A stretch of DNA of 64,000 nucleotides from Chloroflexota bacterium (GCA_919901745.1 CAKKPP010000010.1:1-64000), one strand, 5' to 3'; positions 50,194-60,464 are shown, counted from the first letter of the stretch. Notes: generated by a model not told the origin, from the letters alone. Translations and numbers: made by a program.

Positions 50194-51318
50194 ATGCAGT
50201 TCAGTCGCAGGTTGGCGGCGCTCGTCGGAGTGACCGCTCTCGCATTCGCCGCGTGCACGGGCGGCGCGACGCCGGCACCGGCCACGAATCCACCGGCTTC
50301 GACCGCGCCGACCGAGCCACCGCCGAGCGTGGCCGCGGGGTGCGTCGTCGGCGTGTCGTGGAATAACTTCCAGGAAGAGCGCTGGGGCAAGTTCGATGAG
50401 CCGGCACTCAAGGCCGCCATCGAGGCCGGGGGCGGCACCTACGTCTCGAACGACGCGAAGTCGTCCGCCGAGACCCAGGCAAGCAACGTCGAGAACCTGA
50501 TCACGCAGGGCGCACAGGTCCTCGTCATCCTTGCCCAGGACGGCACGGCGATCAAGCCGTCCGTGGCAAGTGCGGCAGCGCAGGGGATCCCGGTCATCGC
50601 CTATGACCGCCTGATCGAGGACCCGAACGTCCTGTACGCGACATTCGACAACAAGGGTGTCGGCCGGATCATGGCCGAGATCATCCTCAAGCTGGTCCCC
50701 GAGGGGAACTACGCGATCATCAAGGGCAACAGCGCCGACGCCAACGCAGACTTCCTGCGCGCCGGCATGACCGAAGCCGGTGTCCCCGACGTCGGCCAGA
50801 CGGACCCCGCCGGCAAGATCAAGATCGTCGGCGAGACGTACACCGACAACTGGGATCCGGCGAATGCCCAGACGAACATGGAGCAGATCCTCTCGGCGAA
50901 CAACAACGACATCGACGCCGTTCTCTCCGAGAACGACGGCATGGCCGGCGGCGTCATCGCGGCGCTCACGGCCCAGGGCCTGGACGGCAAGATCCCGGTC
51001 TCGGGCCAGGACGGCGACAAGGGTGCCCTCAACCGGGTCGCCCTCGGCACCCAGACCGTGTCCGTCTGGAAAGACGGCCGCAACCTCGGCAAGGCCTCCG
51101 GCGAGGCAGCCATCGCGCTGTGCGCCGACAGCGACCTGTCCAAGCTCTCGGGCACGGTGCAGTTCGACACCCCTGGTGGGAACACGCTGACCTCGATCAT
51201 CCTCGACCCCACGCCCGTTCAGCAGGACAACCTCCAGGCTGTCCTCGACGGCAACGTGCTGACCAAGGACGAGCTGTGCCAGGGCGTGACCCCGGGTTCT
51301 GTGGCCGCCTGCCCGTAA
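50194..51318 (+). CDS. xylF: xylose-binding lipoprotein
   Basis: Periplasm-side sugar-binding subunit of an ABC importer. The 374-residue protein has a lipobox AFAAC (Cys about residue 22), a Pro/Thr linker, then a periplasmic-binding fold: GCVVGVSWNNFQEERWGKFD, VENLITQGAQVLVILAQDG, GIPVIAYDRLI, and NNDIDAVLSENDGMAGGVI. The sequence order matches XylF. ATG with GGAGGAGGAG upstream. A long hairpin follows the stop (51343-51372), which could protect this transcript and keep the binding protein in excess. Confidence 0.88.
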   Translation: MQFSRRLAALVGVTALAFAACTGGATPAPATNPPASTAPTEPPPSVAAGCVVGVSWNNFQEERWGKFDEPALKAAIEAGGGTYVSNDAKSSAETQASNVENLITQGAQVLVILAQDGTAIKPSVASAAAQGIPVIAYDRLIEDPNVLYATFDNKGVGRIMAEIILKLVPEGNYAIIKGNSADANADFLRAGMTEAGVPDVGQTDPAGKIKIVGETYTDNWDPANAQTNMEQILSANNNDIDAVLSENDGMAGGVIAALTAQGLDGKIPVSGQDGDKGALNRVALGTQTVSVWKDGRNLGKASGEAAIALCADSDLSKLSGTVQFDTPGGNTLTSIILDPTPVQQDNLQAVLDGNVLTKDELCQGVTPGSVAACP

Positions 51319-51342
51319 GCCAATCGCAATCGCTGAAGAGCA

Positions 51343-51372
51343 GCCCCCTGGCGCCACCCGGCGTCAGGGGGC
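51343..51372 (+). terminator. 13-bp hairpin between xylF and xylH
   Basis: GCCCCCTGGCGCC (51343-51355) pairs with GGCGTCAGGGGGC (51360-51372), with one G-T wobble, around a 4-base loop. It is likely an attenuating terminator or a 3' stabiliser. Confidence 0.65.
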
Positions 51373-51377
51373 CTCGA

Positions 51378-51383
51378 TATACT
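51378..51383 (+). promoter_or_regulatory. internal promoter -10 before xylH
   Basis: TATACT is one base from the TATAAT consensus and lies right after the xylF hairpin, 31 bases before the xylH start. It may supply independent low-level expression of xylHG. No good -35 was found. Confidence 0.45.
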
Positions 51384-51414
51384 CACGGCGACTTTCTCGA
51401 GAGGGGCGTCAACG

Positions 51415-52728
51415 ATGACCGAGACCGCCAGCGCCAGGAAGGACCCCGGTAGCGGATCAGGCAGATCGCTCCGCTCGGTCCTGTTCTCCCTCGAGATCGA
51501 TACCCGACTGGTCGGCATGCTGGCGGCGCTCGCGGTCATCTGGGTCGCCTTCAACGTCATGTCGGGCGGCAACTTCATCACCGCGCGGAACCTCTGGAAC
51601 CTGTCCGTCCAGAGCTCGTCCGTCGCGATCATGGCGACCGGCATGGTCCTGATCATCGTCTCGCGGAACATCGATCTCTCGGTCGGTTCGATGCTCGGGT
51701 TCCTCGGCTACTTCATGGCGATGGCCCAGGCGGTCTGGATCCCGACGACCCTCGGCCTCGGACTTGACCAGCCGTTCACGTGGGTCATCGTCCTCGTCCT
51801 GGGCGTCGCCGTCGGCGCGATCATGGGTGGGATCCAGGGCTTCCTCGTGGCGTACGGCGGCGTTCCGTCGTTCATCGTCACCCTCGGTGGCCTCCTGGTC
51901 TGGCGTGGCCTGATCTTCCGGTTCCAGCAGGGCGTCACGATCTCCCCGCTCGACTCGACCTTCCAGCTGCTGGGCGGTGGGCCCAAGGGCTCGCTCGGCG
52001 AGATCGGAAGCTGGCTGATCGGGATCGTCCTGTGCGTGGGGATCGCCTACACGCTCGTCGCCACCCGTCGCCGTCGTCGCCGTTACGACTTCCCGGTGCG
52101 GCCGATGTGGGCGGAGGTCACGATCGGCGCCATCGCGGTCGCTGCCGTTCTCGGGGCCGTCGCGATCGCCAATGCGTATGCCTGGCCGCCCGCCCTCGCG
52201 GCGGACTTCGCTGCCGAGAACAACATCGTCGAGCCGCCCGGCGGCCTGATCATCCCCACCGGGATCGCCTATCCGGTCCTGATCATGCTGGGCGTCGGCC
52301 TCCTGATGGCCTACCTCTCGAGTCGTCGCCAGTTCGGCCGCTACGTCTATGCGATCGGAGGCAATCCCGACGCAGCGGAGCTGGCCGGCGTCAACGTCCG
52401 ACGGACGATCGCGTTGACATTCATGCTCATGGGCATCCTGGCGGCCGTGAGTGCGGCGATCCAGACGGCCCGGTTGAACTCCGCGGTGACCAACCTCGGC
52501 GTCCAGAACGAGCTCGACGTGATCTCTGCGGCCGTGATCGGCGGAACATCGTTCGCCGGCGGGATCGGGACGATCCCGGGCGCGATCCTCGGAGCCGTCG
52601 TCATGCAGTCGCTTCGCTCGGGAATGCTGCTTCTCAACGTCGATTCACCGGCCCAGGATGTCGTGGTCGGTCTGGTCCTCGTGGCAGCCGTCGGATTCGA
52701 CTCGATCGTGCGTCGACGGGCAAGCTGA
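51415..52728 (+). CDS. xylH: xylose ABC transporter permease
   Basis: A 437-residue polytopic permease of the BPD_transp_2 family with about ten helices, including [21 protein letters not shown] (family hallmark near residue 65) and [20 protein letters not shown] in the coupling loop. The insertion between the two halves ([15 protein letters not shown] region) is typical of XylH-like proteins. It runs directly into xylG, separated by 17 bases. Confidence 0.9.
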   Translation: MTETASARKDPGSGSGRSLRSVLFSLEIDTRLVGMLAALAVIWVAFNVMSGGNFITARNLWNLSVQSSSVAIMATGMVLIIVSRNIDLSVGSMLGFLGYFMAMAQAVWIPTTLGLGLDQPFTWVIVLVLGVAVGAIMGGIQGFLVAYGGVPSFIVTLGGLLVWRGLIFRFQQGVTISPLDSTFQLLGGGPKGSLGEIGSWLIGIVLCVGIAYTLVATRRRRRRYDFPVRPMWAEVTIGAIAVAAVLGAVAIANAYAWPPALAADFAAENNIVEPPGGLIIPTGIAYPVLIMLGVGLLMAYLSSRRQFGRYVYAIGGNPDAAELAGVNVRRTIALTFMLMGILAAVSAAIQTARLNSAVTNLGVQNELDVISAAVIGGTSFAGGIGTIPGAILGAVVMQSLRSGMLLLNVDSPAQDVVVGLVLVAAVGFDSIVRRRAS

Positions 52729-52745
52729 GAGACAGGAGTGCCGCC

Positions 52746-53564
52746 ATGACGACAATCGCCAGCCCGTCCTCGAGCCCGGCCACGGTGCCGCAGGTTCCCC
52801 TCGTGGAGATGCGCGACATCCGCGTGTCCTTCGGCGGCGTTCACGCAGTCGACGGGGTCAGCGTGGACCTCCATGCGGGTGAGGTCATCGGGCTCGTAGG
52901 CGGCAATGGCGCCGGCAAGTCCACCTTGATCCGCGTCCTGTCCGGAGCGCACCGGGCGGATTCCGGTCAGATCATCATCGACGGGACTCCCGCCCAGATC
53001 GACAATCCGCGTGACGCGAAGGCGTACGGCATCGAGACGATCTACCAGACGCTTGCCCTGGCGGAAAACATCGATGCGGCCGGAAACATGTTCCTTGGCC
53101 GCGAGCTGCGATCACGATTTGGATCCCTCGACGACTCCGCGATGGAATCGGCCACCCGGGGCGTGATGGGCCGCCTCAACCCGAACTTCAAGAACTTCAA
53201 GACCGCGGTGATGTCACTCTCCGGCGGCCAGCGACAGTCGGTCGCGATCGCCCGCGCCGTGCACTTCAATGCGCGGATCCTGATCATGGACGAGCCCACG
53301 GCGGCGCTCGGGCCTGCCGAGACGGCCCAGGTGCGCGATCTGATCAGGCAGCTCAAGTCGGAGGGCATCGGCATCTTCCTGATCAGCCACGACATCCACG
53401 ACGTGTACGACCTGTCGGACCGGATCAGCGTGATGTACCACGGCAAGGTCGTCGGCACCGTGAAGCGCACGGATGTCACGACCGACGACCTGCTGGCGAT
53501 GATCATCATGGGCAAGCCGCCCGGAGAGGCGACGCAGAAGGAACTCGCGTCTCTCCACGCCTGA
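52746..53564 (+). CDS. xylG: sugar ABC transporter ATPase, single-domain XylG-like
   Basis: A 272-residue ATPase: Walker [10 protein letters not shown], signature [13 protein letters not shown] and Walker [13 protein letters not shown], with the conserved switch His in [11 protein letters not shown]. Unlike E. coli XylG (about 510 residues with two domains) only one ATPase domain is present, so the transporter probably uses a homodimer. ATG with AGGAG upstream, in frame inside a longer open frame that starts in xylH. The C-terminal helix is short. Confidence 0.88.
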   Translation: MTTIASPSSSPATVPQVPLVEMRDIRVSFGGVHAVDGVSVDLHAGEVIGLVGGNGAGKSTLIRVLSGAHRADSGQIIIDGTPAQIDNPRDAKAYGIETIYQTLALAENIDAAGNMFLGRELRSRFGSLDDSAMESATRGVMGRLNPNFKNFKTAVMSLSGGQRQSVAIARAVHFNARILIMDEPTAALGPAETAQVRDLIRQLKSEGIGIFLISHDIHDVYDLSDRISVMYHGKVVGTVKRTDVTTDDLLAMIIMGKPPGEATQKELASLHA

Positions 53565-53578
53565 TCGCGGGTACACGG

Positions 53579-53597
53579 CCCGGGTCCACGACCCGGG
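53579..53597. terminator. terminator hairpin between convergent xylG and xylB
   Basis: CCCGGGTC (53579-53586) and GACCCGGG (53590-53597) pair perfectly around CAC in the 54-base gap between convergent stops. It is likely to work in both directions. Confidence 0.65.
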
Positions 53598-53618
53598 TCC
53601 GCGCCCGGGGCGAGCCGA

Positions 53619-55103
53619 TCAGGTCCGCCGAAACGTCGGGGCCAGCGCGGGATAGAGGCCGCGGTAGAGCGCGTGCGCCTCGGCATAGCGGGCGGCGTCG
53701 GGTCCCGGCACGGCGACCGGGGTCGCGGTCACGAAGGCCCCCGCCGCGCCCTCCACGGTCTCGTGCCAGCCGGCCCCCACGGCGGCCAGGAGGCCGGCCC
53801 CGTAGGCAGCTCCCTCGGAGGTGTCCACGGTGGCGATCTCGGCCCCGAGCACGTCGGCCAGGATCTGGCGCCAGAGCGGACTCGCCGTCCCGCCGCCCGA
53901 GGCACGAATCTGCGCCGGTTGGGGCAGGCCCGCCGCCGCCATGAGGTCGAGGCCGTCGCGCAGCCCGAATGCCACGCCTTCGAGGACGGCCCGCGTCAGG
54001 TGACGGCGATCGTGGCGGACGGTGAGGCCGACGAAGGCGCCGCGCGCCAGCGGATCGGGATGCGGACTGCGCTCTCCCGTGAGGTACGGCAGAAAGAGGA
54101 GGCCGTCGCTCCCCGCCGGCACTTCGGCAGCGGCCGTCACCAGATCGCCGAAGTCCTCACCCGGGGCGAGCGCGTCGCGGAACCAGCGCAGGCTGCCGGC
54201 TGCCGAGAGCATCACCGACATCAGGTGCCAGCGATCGGGGACCGCGTGACAGAACGCGTGGACGCGGCCACGTGGATCGAAGGTCGGTTGGTCCGTCGTC
54301 GCGAACACCACGCCCGACGTCCCCAGCGACAGCGCGACGGTCCCCGGCGTCACTGCGCCGACCCCCACGGCGTTTGCCGACTGGTCGCCCCCACCGGCGA
54401 CCACCGGCGTGCCGGCCCGGAGGCCCGTCGCCGCGGCCGCGGCAGCCGTGATCGATCCGGTGATGGACGGGCCTTCGTGCGTCGGTGCCATCCAGGCCGG
54501 GTCGATGCCGAGCGCCGCGAGGATCTCAGGGGACCAATCGCGCGCCGCAAGGTCGAACAGGATCGTGCCCGAGCCGTCGGCCTTGTCCATGGCGTACTCG
54601 CCGGTCAGACGAAGCCGGAGGTAGTCCTTGGGGAGCAGCACGTGTCGAACTCGACGCCAGTGATCGGGCTCGTGATCGCGAACCCAGACGAGCTTCGGAG
54701 CGGTGAACCCGGTCAGGGCATCGTTGCCGGTGAGCTCGATGAGACGTTCGGGACCGACCGTGGCGCGGATCGCGTCGCACTCGGCGGCCGTGCGCTGGTC
54801 GTTCCACAGGATCGCCGGCCTGATCACCTCACCGGCGCCGTCGAGGAGCACGGCCCCGTGCATCTGGCCGGTCAAGCCCACGGCGACGACCTCGTCGCCG
54901 GAGACGCCCGCGGCGTGAAGCACCGCTCGGATCGCGCTCACGGCACCAGCCCACCAGAGCCCCGGGTCCTGCTCGCTCCACAACGGACGGGGCACGTCGT
55001 AGCCGTACTCGGCGGTCCCGATGCCAAGAACGCGGCCGGTCTCCCCGACGAGGACCGCCTTCGTGGCCGTCGTGGAGACGTCGATGCCGATGACGGCGGA
55101 CAT
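53619..55103 (-). CDS. xylB: xylulokinase
   Basis: Phosphorylates D-xylulose in the isomerase pathway. The 494-residue FGGY kinase has IGIDVSTTATKAVLV at the N-terminus, GLTGQMHGAVLLD, ILWNDQRTAAECD, VAGGGDQSANAVGVGA with the catalytic Asp, and IRASGGGTASPLWRQILADVL in the ATP site. Gene lies 8 bases downstream of xylA on the same strand, so the two enzymes form an operon. Confidence 0.95.
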   Translation of the reverse strand: MSAVIGIDVSTTATKAVLVGETGRVLGIGTAEYGYDVPRPLWSEQDPGLWWAGAVSAIRAVLHAAGVSGDEVVAVGLTGQMHGAVLLDGAGEVIRPAILWNDQRTAAECDAIRATVGPERLIELTGNDALTGFTAPKLVWVRDHEPDHWRRVRHVLLPKDYLRLRLTGEYAMDKADGSGTILFDLAARDWSPEILAALGIDPAWMAPTHEGPSITGSITAAAAAATGLRAGTPVVAGGGDQSANAVGVGAVTPGTVALSLGTSGVVFATTDQPTFDPRGRVHAFCHAVPDRWHLMSVMLSAAGSLRWFRDALAPGEDFGDLVTAAAEVPAGSDGLLFLPYLTGERSPHPDPLARGAFVGLTVRHDRRHLTRAVLEGVAFGLRDGLDLMAAAGLPQPAQIRASGGGTASPLWRQILADVLGAEIATVDTSEGAAYGAGLLAAVGAGWHETVEGAAGAFVTATPVAVPGPDAARYAEAHALYRGLYPALAPTFRRT

Positions 55104-55111
55104 CGGTGCGA

Positions 55112-56449
55112 TCAGTCCCGAATCGCCCAGATCCGCTGGTTCACCGCGTTCTCGAGGGCCTCCTGGCCGCCGGACACCGGCGTCGGGGCGATCGCGCCGG
55201 CGGCGACGCGTGCCTCGAGCGACTCCAGCGACGCCGAGCCGTCGAGGATCGAGGTGCCCACGGCGCCCGACCAGCCCGCATACCGGGCGTCTCGAGGCGC
55301 GTCGAGGGTCCTGTGTTCGATCATGCCGGCCGCGACCAGGAGCGAGCGCGCCAGCGTGTCGATCCCGCCGATGTGGCCGTGGAACAGGTCCGTTCGGGCC
55401 ATGCTCTGGCGACGAAGCTTGGCATCGAAGTTGAAGCCGCCGGTGGTGAAGCCACCACCCTTGAGGATCTCGTAGAGCGCGAGCGACAGCTCATCGACGG
55501 AATTGGGGAACTGGTCCGTGTCCCAGCCGTTCTGCGGGTCGCCGCGATTGGCATCGATGCTCCCGAAGATCCCGTTGGCGACCGCGTACGCGACATCGTG
55601 GTGGAAGCTGTGGCCGGCGAGCGTCGCGTGGTTGACCTCGAGGTTGACGTGGTACTCGCCCTCCAGGCCATGCCGGACGAGGAAGCCGTGCACGGTCGCG
55701 GCGTCATAGTCGTACTGGTGCTTCGTCGGCTCCTGCGGCTTCGGTTCGATGAGGAGGAGCCCCTTGAACCCGATCTTGTGCTTGTGCTCCGCGACGAGTG
55801 TGAGGAATCGGGCGAGCTGCGTCTCCTCGCGCGCCAGATCCGTGTTCAGGAGTGTTTCGTACCCCTCGCGGCCGCCCCACAGGGTGTAGTTGGCGCCACC
55901 GAGACGCTGCGTGGTCTCGAGCATCACCTTGACCTGCGCCGCGGCATAGGCGAAGACGGCGGGATCCGGGTTGGTGGCCGCGCCCGCGGCGTAGCGCGGA
56001 TGGCTGAAGAGGTTCGCGGTTCCCCACAGCAGGTGCTTGCCGGTCCGATCCATGTGCTCCGCGATCCATCCTGCGACCGTGTCCAGGTTCGAGCGCGATT
56101 CGGCAAACGTCGCGCCCGCCGGCGACACGTCGACGTCGTGGAAGCAGAAGAACGGCACGCCGAGCTTGGTGAGGAACTCGAACGCGGCGTCGAGCTTCGC
56201 GCGCGCCGCGACCATCGGGTCCTGACCCGCAACGAGCCACGGTCGGTCGAAGGTCCCGACACCGAAGACATCCGATCCGGGCCACGCGAACGAGTGCCAC
56301 AGGCACACGGCAATCCGGAGATGGTCCTCCATCCGCTTGCCGAGGACCATCCGGTCTGGCTGGTAGACCCTGTACGACAGCGGATCCGATGCGTCCGGGC
56401 CACCGAACGGGATGATCCCCGTCACGTCCGAAAAGAAGTCCTCGCTCAC
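55112..56449 (-). CDS. xylA: xylose isomerase
   Basis: Converts D-xylose to D-xylulose. The 445-residue TIM-barrel protein has [13 protein letters not shown] with the active-site His and Asp, [12 protein letters not shown], and the metal-binding stretch [20 protein letters not shown]. The start is the GTG at 56449, seven bases after GGAGG; the longer open frame to 57421 is spurious. The upstream dyad at 56518-56538 and the ROK gene point to xylose-controlled transcription. Length is normal for the class II type. Confidence 0.96.
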   Translation of the reverse strand: MSEDFFSDVTGIIPFGGPDASDPLSYRVYQPDRMVLGKRMEDHLRIAVCLWHSFAWPGSDVFGVGTFDRPWLVAGQDPMVAARAKLDAAFEFLTKLGVPFFCFHDVDVSPAGATFAESRSNLDTVAGWIAEHMDRTGKHLLWGTANLFSHPRYAAGAATNPDPAVFAYAAAQVKVMLETTQRLGGANYTLWGGREGYETLLNTDLAREETQLARFLTLVAEHKHKIGFKGLLLIEPKPQEPTKHQYDYDAATVHGFLVRHGLEGEYHVNLEVNHATLAGHSFHHDVAYAVANGIFGSIDANRGDPQNGWDTDQFPNSVDELSLALYEILKGGGFTTGGFNFDAKLRRQSMARTDLFHGHIGGIDTLARSLLVAAGMIEHRTLDAPRDARYAGWSGAVGTSILDGSASLESLEARVAAGAIAPTPVSGGQEALENAVNQRIWAIRD

Positions 56450-56517
56450 GCCCGTTCCTCCGCTGTCTCGCTTGGACGCCCGGCACCCCGCCCGCGCCGC
56501 CGGCTTCATCGGGATAA

Positions 56518-56538
56518 TTTGTAGGAGCGTATCACAAA
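56518..56538. promoter_or_regulatory. XylR operator-like dyad upstream of xylA
   Basis: TTTGT-N11-ACAAA (56518-56522 and 56534-56538) lies about 70 bases upstream of the xylA start. It matches the dyad before the ROK gene in arm sequence and 11-base spacing, and both spacers begin with A-(A/G)-GAG. Confidence 0.6.
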
Positions 56539-56610
56539 CCCTCCGCGGCCGGCGACGCGACGGACGGCGTGAGGGACGTGACGGACAACATCCCCGTCGG
56601 CGAGTCCGGC

Positions 56611-57321
56611 CTACCCCCAGGACGTCTCGGTCACCGGGCGAAGCGCGACTTCGAGGATGCGGTGGTTGCGCGACCGGGTGAGGACGAACTCGACGACCTC
56701 GGCGACATCGTCCGGCCGCATCATGCCGTCGAGCGCAGCCATGCCCGGCGTGCGACCGCGGCCCATCGCGAAGTCCGTGGAGACGCCACCCGGACAGACG
56801 TTGGTGCAGCGGATTCCCTTTTCGCGAAGCTCGTGGTCGAGTGCGCGGGTGAGGCCGACCTGCGCGAACTTGGACGCGCAGTACACGGCTTCGTTGGGCA
56901 GCCCTCGTCGGCCGGCCTCGCTGGCGATCGTGACGATCTCGCCGGCGTCGCTCTTGAGCAGGTACGGCAGCGTGGCGCGGACGGCATACAAGGCGCCCTT
57001 GACGTTGACGTCGATCATCTCCTCGAGTTGCTCCGCCGGCAGCTCCAGGAACGGGCCGTACGCGCCCACGCCGGCATTGACGATGAGGATGTCGATCCCA
57101 CCGAACCGCTCTGCCGTGGCGGCCGCGACACGTGCGAGGGCGGCCGCGTCGCGGACATCGCAGGGCATCGCCACCACGCCATCCATGCCGAGATCGTCGC
57201 CGCTGCGGGAGGCCAGACCCAGGCGAACGCCGTCGGCGGCCAGCGTGCGGGCGATCGCGGCACCGATGCCGCGGCTCGCTCCCGTGATCAGGGCCACGCG
57301 GCCGTTGAGATCGTTCGCCAT
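56611..57321 (-). CDS. short-chain dehydrogenase/reductase
   Basis: A 236-residue classical [11 protein letters not shown] cofactor motif (residues 14-21), NAG strand motif, Ser in IASEAG, catalytic Y-x3-K in VYCASK, and PGGVSTDF. It resembles 3-oxoacyl-reductase-like and sugar dehydrogenases; substrate unknown. Upstream of xylA on the same strand with 161 bases and the xylA operator between, so it is probably transcribed separately. Confidence 0.85.
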   Translation of the reverse strand: MANDLNGRVALITGASRGIGAAIARTLAADGVRLGLASRSGDDLGMDGVVAMPCDVRDAAALARVAAATAERFGGIDILIVNAGVGAYGPFLELPAEQLEEMIDVNVKGALYAVRATLPYLLKSDAGEIVTIASEAGRRGLPNEAVYCASKFAQVGLTRALDHELREKGIRCTNVCPGGVSTDFAMGRGRTPGMAALDGMMRPDDVAEVVEFVLTRSRNHRILEVALRPVTETSWG

Positions 57322-57460
57322 CGCTCGGTTCCCTTCCGTCGTCGTTCGCTGATCCTGTGATCGCTTCCGTGTGCGACCAGTATCGCCGGTTACGGTTGCG
57401 AGGCTCGTGCGTCCCGCACAATCCGCTGGCGAACGTGCGAGTCCGCTGGCGAATCCGGGG

Positions 57461-59158
57461 TCATCGACCTCGGATGGCCCGATCCTTCAAGATCTGACCC
57501 GCCGCCAGCTTGCCGGGCGCGCCCATGACGCAGCCGCCGGGATGCGTGCCGGAGCCGCATTGGTAGTAGCCGTCGATCGGCGTGCGGTACTGCGACCAGC
57601 CGGGCGCCGGACGGAAGAAGAACATCTGGGGCGCGAGGAACTCGCCGGCGAAGATGTTGCCCTCGGACAGGCCCACCACCCGTTCGATGTCGAGCGGGGT
57701 GACCACCTCGCGATGGAGCACGAGGTTGCCGAAACCCGGGAAGAACGATTCGAGCGTCCGCTGCACGGTGTCGCCGAGGTTCTGGCGCTCCGCGTCCCAG
57801 TCACGTTCGCGGAGCTTGTACGGCGTGTACTGGATGAAGCACGACATGACGTGCTTGCCGGGCGGGGCCATGTCCGGGTCGATCGTGGACTGGACGGCCA
57901 TGTCGATGTACGGGTGTTGGCTGTACCAGCCGTACTTGGCGTCATCGAACGCCCGCTCGAGATACTCCATCGATGGTCCGATGTTCGTGAACCCGCGGAA
58001 GGGTTCAACGCCACGATCGGCCAGGGCCGGGAAGACGGGAATACCGTCGAGGGCGAAGTTGACCTTGGACGAGGTGCCCTGGAAGCGGAACCGCCGAATG
58101 TGGTCGACGAGGTCCGTGGGGAGATCGCGCGGCTCGACCAACTCGAGGAACGTCCGCCGCGGGTCCAGCGCGCTGACGACGACATCGGCGTGGTACTCCG
58201 TGCCGTCGGAGAGTGCCACGCCGGTCGCCCGGCCGCCTTTCGTGATGACCGACGCGACCGGCGACTCGAGCCGGATCTCCGCGCCGAACGCCTGCGCCGC
58301 GCGCGCGAGGACCTGGGTGAACCCGCCGTTGCCCTTCTTGTGGAACGCCCACGCGCCGAACACCGAGTCGTGTTCACCGATCGAGTGATAGAGAAGGACA
58401 AGCCCGGAGCCCTGCGAGTACGGCCCCACCTTCGTACCGATGATCGATGCCGAGGCGAAGAGACCCTTCACGATGTCCGATTCGAAGTAGTCGTCCAGGA
58501 AATCCGCCGCGCTCCCGGTCAGCAGCCGGATCGCGTTCTGGACCACGCGCGGCTGGGCGCGGCGGAAGTGCCGGCCGAGCCCGGCCAGCGCCAACAGCTC
58601 GGCCGGATCGTCGCTGAACAGGTCGGGCGGCACCATGTCGAGCAGCGGCTTGATGAGCTGGCAGACCTGCGAGACGTCGTGCTCGTACTGGTCGTAGGCG
58701 TCGGCATCGTGCTTCGAATGGCGAGCGATCTCGCGCAGGTTCTCCCCCCGATCCTGGCTCAGCAGCAGGTAGTCACCGTTCTCCATCGGGGCGAAGGTGT
58801 TCGCCATCAGCAGCGGCATGAAGCCGTGCCTGGTCAATTCGAGTTCGTGGATGATGTCGGGGCGCAGCAGGCTCAGGGCGTACGAGAAGGTCGTGAACCA
58901 GAACCCCGGGTGGAGCTCCTCGGTGATCGCGGCGCCGCCGACGAGGTGACGGCGTTCCAGGATCAGCGTGCGCAGCCCGGACTTTGCCAGGTAGGCGCCG
59001 TTCACGAGGCCGTTGTGGCCGCCGCCCACGACGATGGCGTCGTAGCGCTGGTCGTCGCCGGTCGTGCGCCTGCGCGTCGTGCCGCTCGTCGAGGTCGTCG
59101 CGGTGGTCCGGGAGGTGCGGCCCTTCGGTGCCTTCGGTGCCGTCGTCTTCTTCGTCAT
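57461..59158 (-). CDS. FAD-dependent oxidoreductase (phytoene desaturase/PYROXD2-like)
   Basis: A 565-residue protein. After a Lys/Thr/Arg-rich, disordered 38-residue tail comes the FAD-binding YDAIVVGGGHNGLVNGAYLA, LRTLILERRHLVGGAAITEE, then VVVSALDPRRTFLEL in the middle and GTHPGGCVMGAPG near the C-terminus. The order fits amine-oxidase/phytoene-desaturase-type flavoproteins. Its ATG follows one base after the stop of the GcvT-like gene, so both belong to one unit. Role unknown; such pairs may oxidise N-methylated amines. Confidence 0.8.
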   Translation of the reverse strand: MTKKTTAPKAPKGRTSRTTATTSTSGTTRRRTTGDDQRYDAIVVGGGHNGLVNGAYLAKSGLRTLILERRHLVGGAAITEELHPGFWFTTFSYALSLLRPDIIHELELTRHGFMPLLMANTFAPMENGDYLLLSQDRGENLREIARHSKHDADAYDQYEHDVSQVCQLIKPLLDMVPPDLFSDDPAELLALAGLGRHFRRAQPRVVQNAIRLLTGSAADFLDDYFESDIVKGLFASASIIGTKVGPYSQGSGLVLLYHSIGEHDSVFGAWAFHKKGNGGFTQVLARAAQAFGAEIRLESPVASVITKGGRATGVALSDGTEYHADVVVSALDPRRTFLELVEPRDLPTDLVDHIRRFRFQGTSSKVNFALDGIPVFPALADRGVEPFRGFTNIGPSMEYLERAFDDAKYGWYSQHPYIDMAVQSTIDPDMAPPGKHVMSCFIQYTPYKLRERDWDAERQNLGDTVQRTLESFFPGFGNLVLHREVVTPLDIERVVGLSEGNIFAGEFLAPQMFFFRPAPGWSQYRTPIDGYYQCGSGTHPGGCVMGAPGKLAAGQILKDRAIRGR

Positions 59159-59159
59159 C

Positions 59160-60359
59160 TCACGCCGTCTTTCGCTCGGGGTTGTAGAGCGGCAGCCGGG
59201 CGGTGTGCGCGGCCACGTACTCGTAGCGGTGGTTGACGTCGATCTCGAGACGCACCCGCGTCCCCGGTGCCGCCAGGTTCGGCCGAACGCGGGCCAGGGC
59301 GATGTGGCGCTGGAGGATCGGCGAGTAGGCGTAGCTGGTGGCATAGCCGACCTGCTTGAGGTCGTCGTCGTACAGGAAGAACTCCTCGTGGACCGGGGTG
59401 TGGTCCTTGGGCGGGATCAACCCGGCGTTCGTGTAGATCCGGTCGTAATCGTGCCAGTCGACGACGACCCCGGTCATCCGCCAGCGCGAGGTCTTCTCGG
59501 TCATCTCCCGGACGATCGCTCGGCGGCCGATGAACGCCCGGTCGTCGGCCTCGATCCCGCGGAGCATCCAGCCGAGGCCGAGCTCGGTGGGCGTCGAACG
59601 GTCCTCGTCCGTCCAGGCGAACCGGCTCGACCTGAAGTCGACGTCGAGGAGCAGCAGGCCGGCCTCGATGCGGGCCATTTCCAGCGCCTGGAGGCCAAAC
59701 GGGATGACGCCGTGGCCTTGCGACGCCTCGGCGACGGCATCCCAGACCGCGAGTGCGTCGCCCGAGGCCACCCAGACCTCGAAGCCGAGGTCGCCGGTGA
59801 AACCGGTTCGAGAGATCGTCACGGGGATGCCGGAGATCGTCGCCGGGGTCAGCGCGAAGTAGGGCAGGGCGCTCACCTCCGGGGCAAGACCTTCGAGGAT
59901 CGTGCGAGATCGCGGGCCCTGGAAGGCCAGCGTCGCGTAGTCGTCGCTGACCTCCTCGATCGCGACATCGTGTCGACCGATGAGATCCGCGAAGTAGGCG
60001 AAATTGGGCTCGGCGGCGGTCAGCAGGAACTCATCCGCGGCATGGCGCAGGATCACCCCGTCCTCGACCACGAACCCGCGGTCGTCGCACCACGTCGTGT
60101 ACTGGGCGTGGCCCGGCCGGCAGGCCCGGATGTCGCGGGCGAGGACGCCGCCGAGGAACCGCTCGGCGTCGCGGCCGTGGATCCGGTACTTGTACAGCGG
60201 CGACGAGTCGAACATCCCGGCGCTGTTGCGAATCGCGAAGTACTCGAACTTCTCCGCGACCTGGTACTTCTCCGAGGCGAGGTGGCCCGACCAGTGGCTC
60301 CACAGCCCGGTCTGGTTGGCCGCACTTGTCCGCGGATGGAACGGAGTCGTCCGGATCAC
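59160..60359 (-). CDS. GcvT-like aminomethyltransferase/folate-binding protein
   Basis: A 399-residue GCV_T family protein: MFDSSPLYKYRIHGRDAERF, TTWCDDRGFVVEDGVILR, IPVTISRTGFTGDLGFEVWV, and a C-terminal barrel domain with GYATSYAYSPILQRHIALAR. Similar domains occur in dimethylglycine and sarcosine oxidation as well as the glycine cleavage system. The start GTG at 60359 has AGGTGG upstream, and the frame beyond it is open but unrelated. First of a two-gene unit with the FAD oxidoreductase. No other glycine-cleavage gene is present. Confidence 0.8.
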   Translation of the reverse strand: MIRTTPFHPRTSAANQTGLWSHWSGHLASEKYQVAEKFEYFAIRNSAGMFDSSPLYKYRIHGRDAERFLGGVLARDIRACRPGHAQYTTWCDDRGFVVEDGVILRHAADEFLLTAAEPNFAYFADLIGRHDVAIEEVSDDYATLAFQGPRSRTILEGLAPEVSALPYFALTPATISGIPVTISRTGFTGDLGFEVWVASGDALAVWDAVAEASQGHGVIPFGLQALEMARIEAGLLLLDVDFRSSRFAWTDEDRSTPTELGLGWMLRGIEADDRAFIGRRAIVREMTEKTSRWRMTGVVVDWHDYDRIYTNAGLIPPKDHTPVHEEFFLYDDDLKQVGYATSYAYSPILQRHIALARVRPNLAAPGTRVRLEIDVNHRYEYVAAHTARLPLYNPERKTA

Positions 60360-60464
60360 CGATGAACCACCTCGCTGCCATTCCCGGTTCGGAGCGTAGC
60401 CGGTTGCGCAGGATCGGGGCCCGGGACGGCCCGTCTGTCGCAACCGTACATCCGCGTCACGGCC

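Noticed and set aside
53673-55475. 600-codon plus-strand frame opposite xylB
   Set aside because: Antisense shadow of xylulokinase.
56450-57421. Long N-terminal extension of xylA
   Set aside because: Runs antiparallel-like through the SDR gene in another frame; a GTG with good ribosome binding site at 56449 gives normal length.
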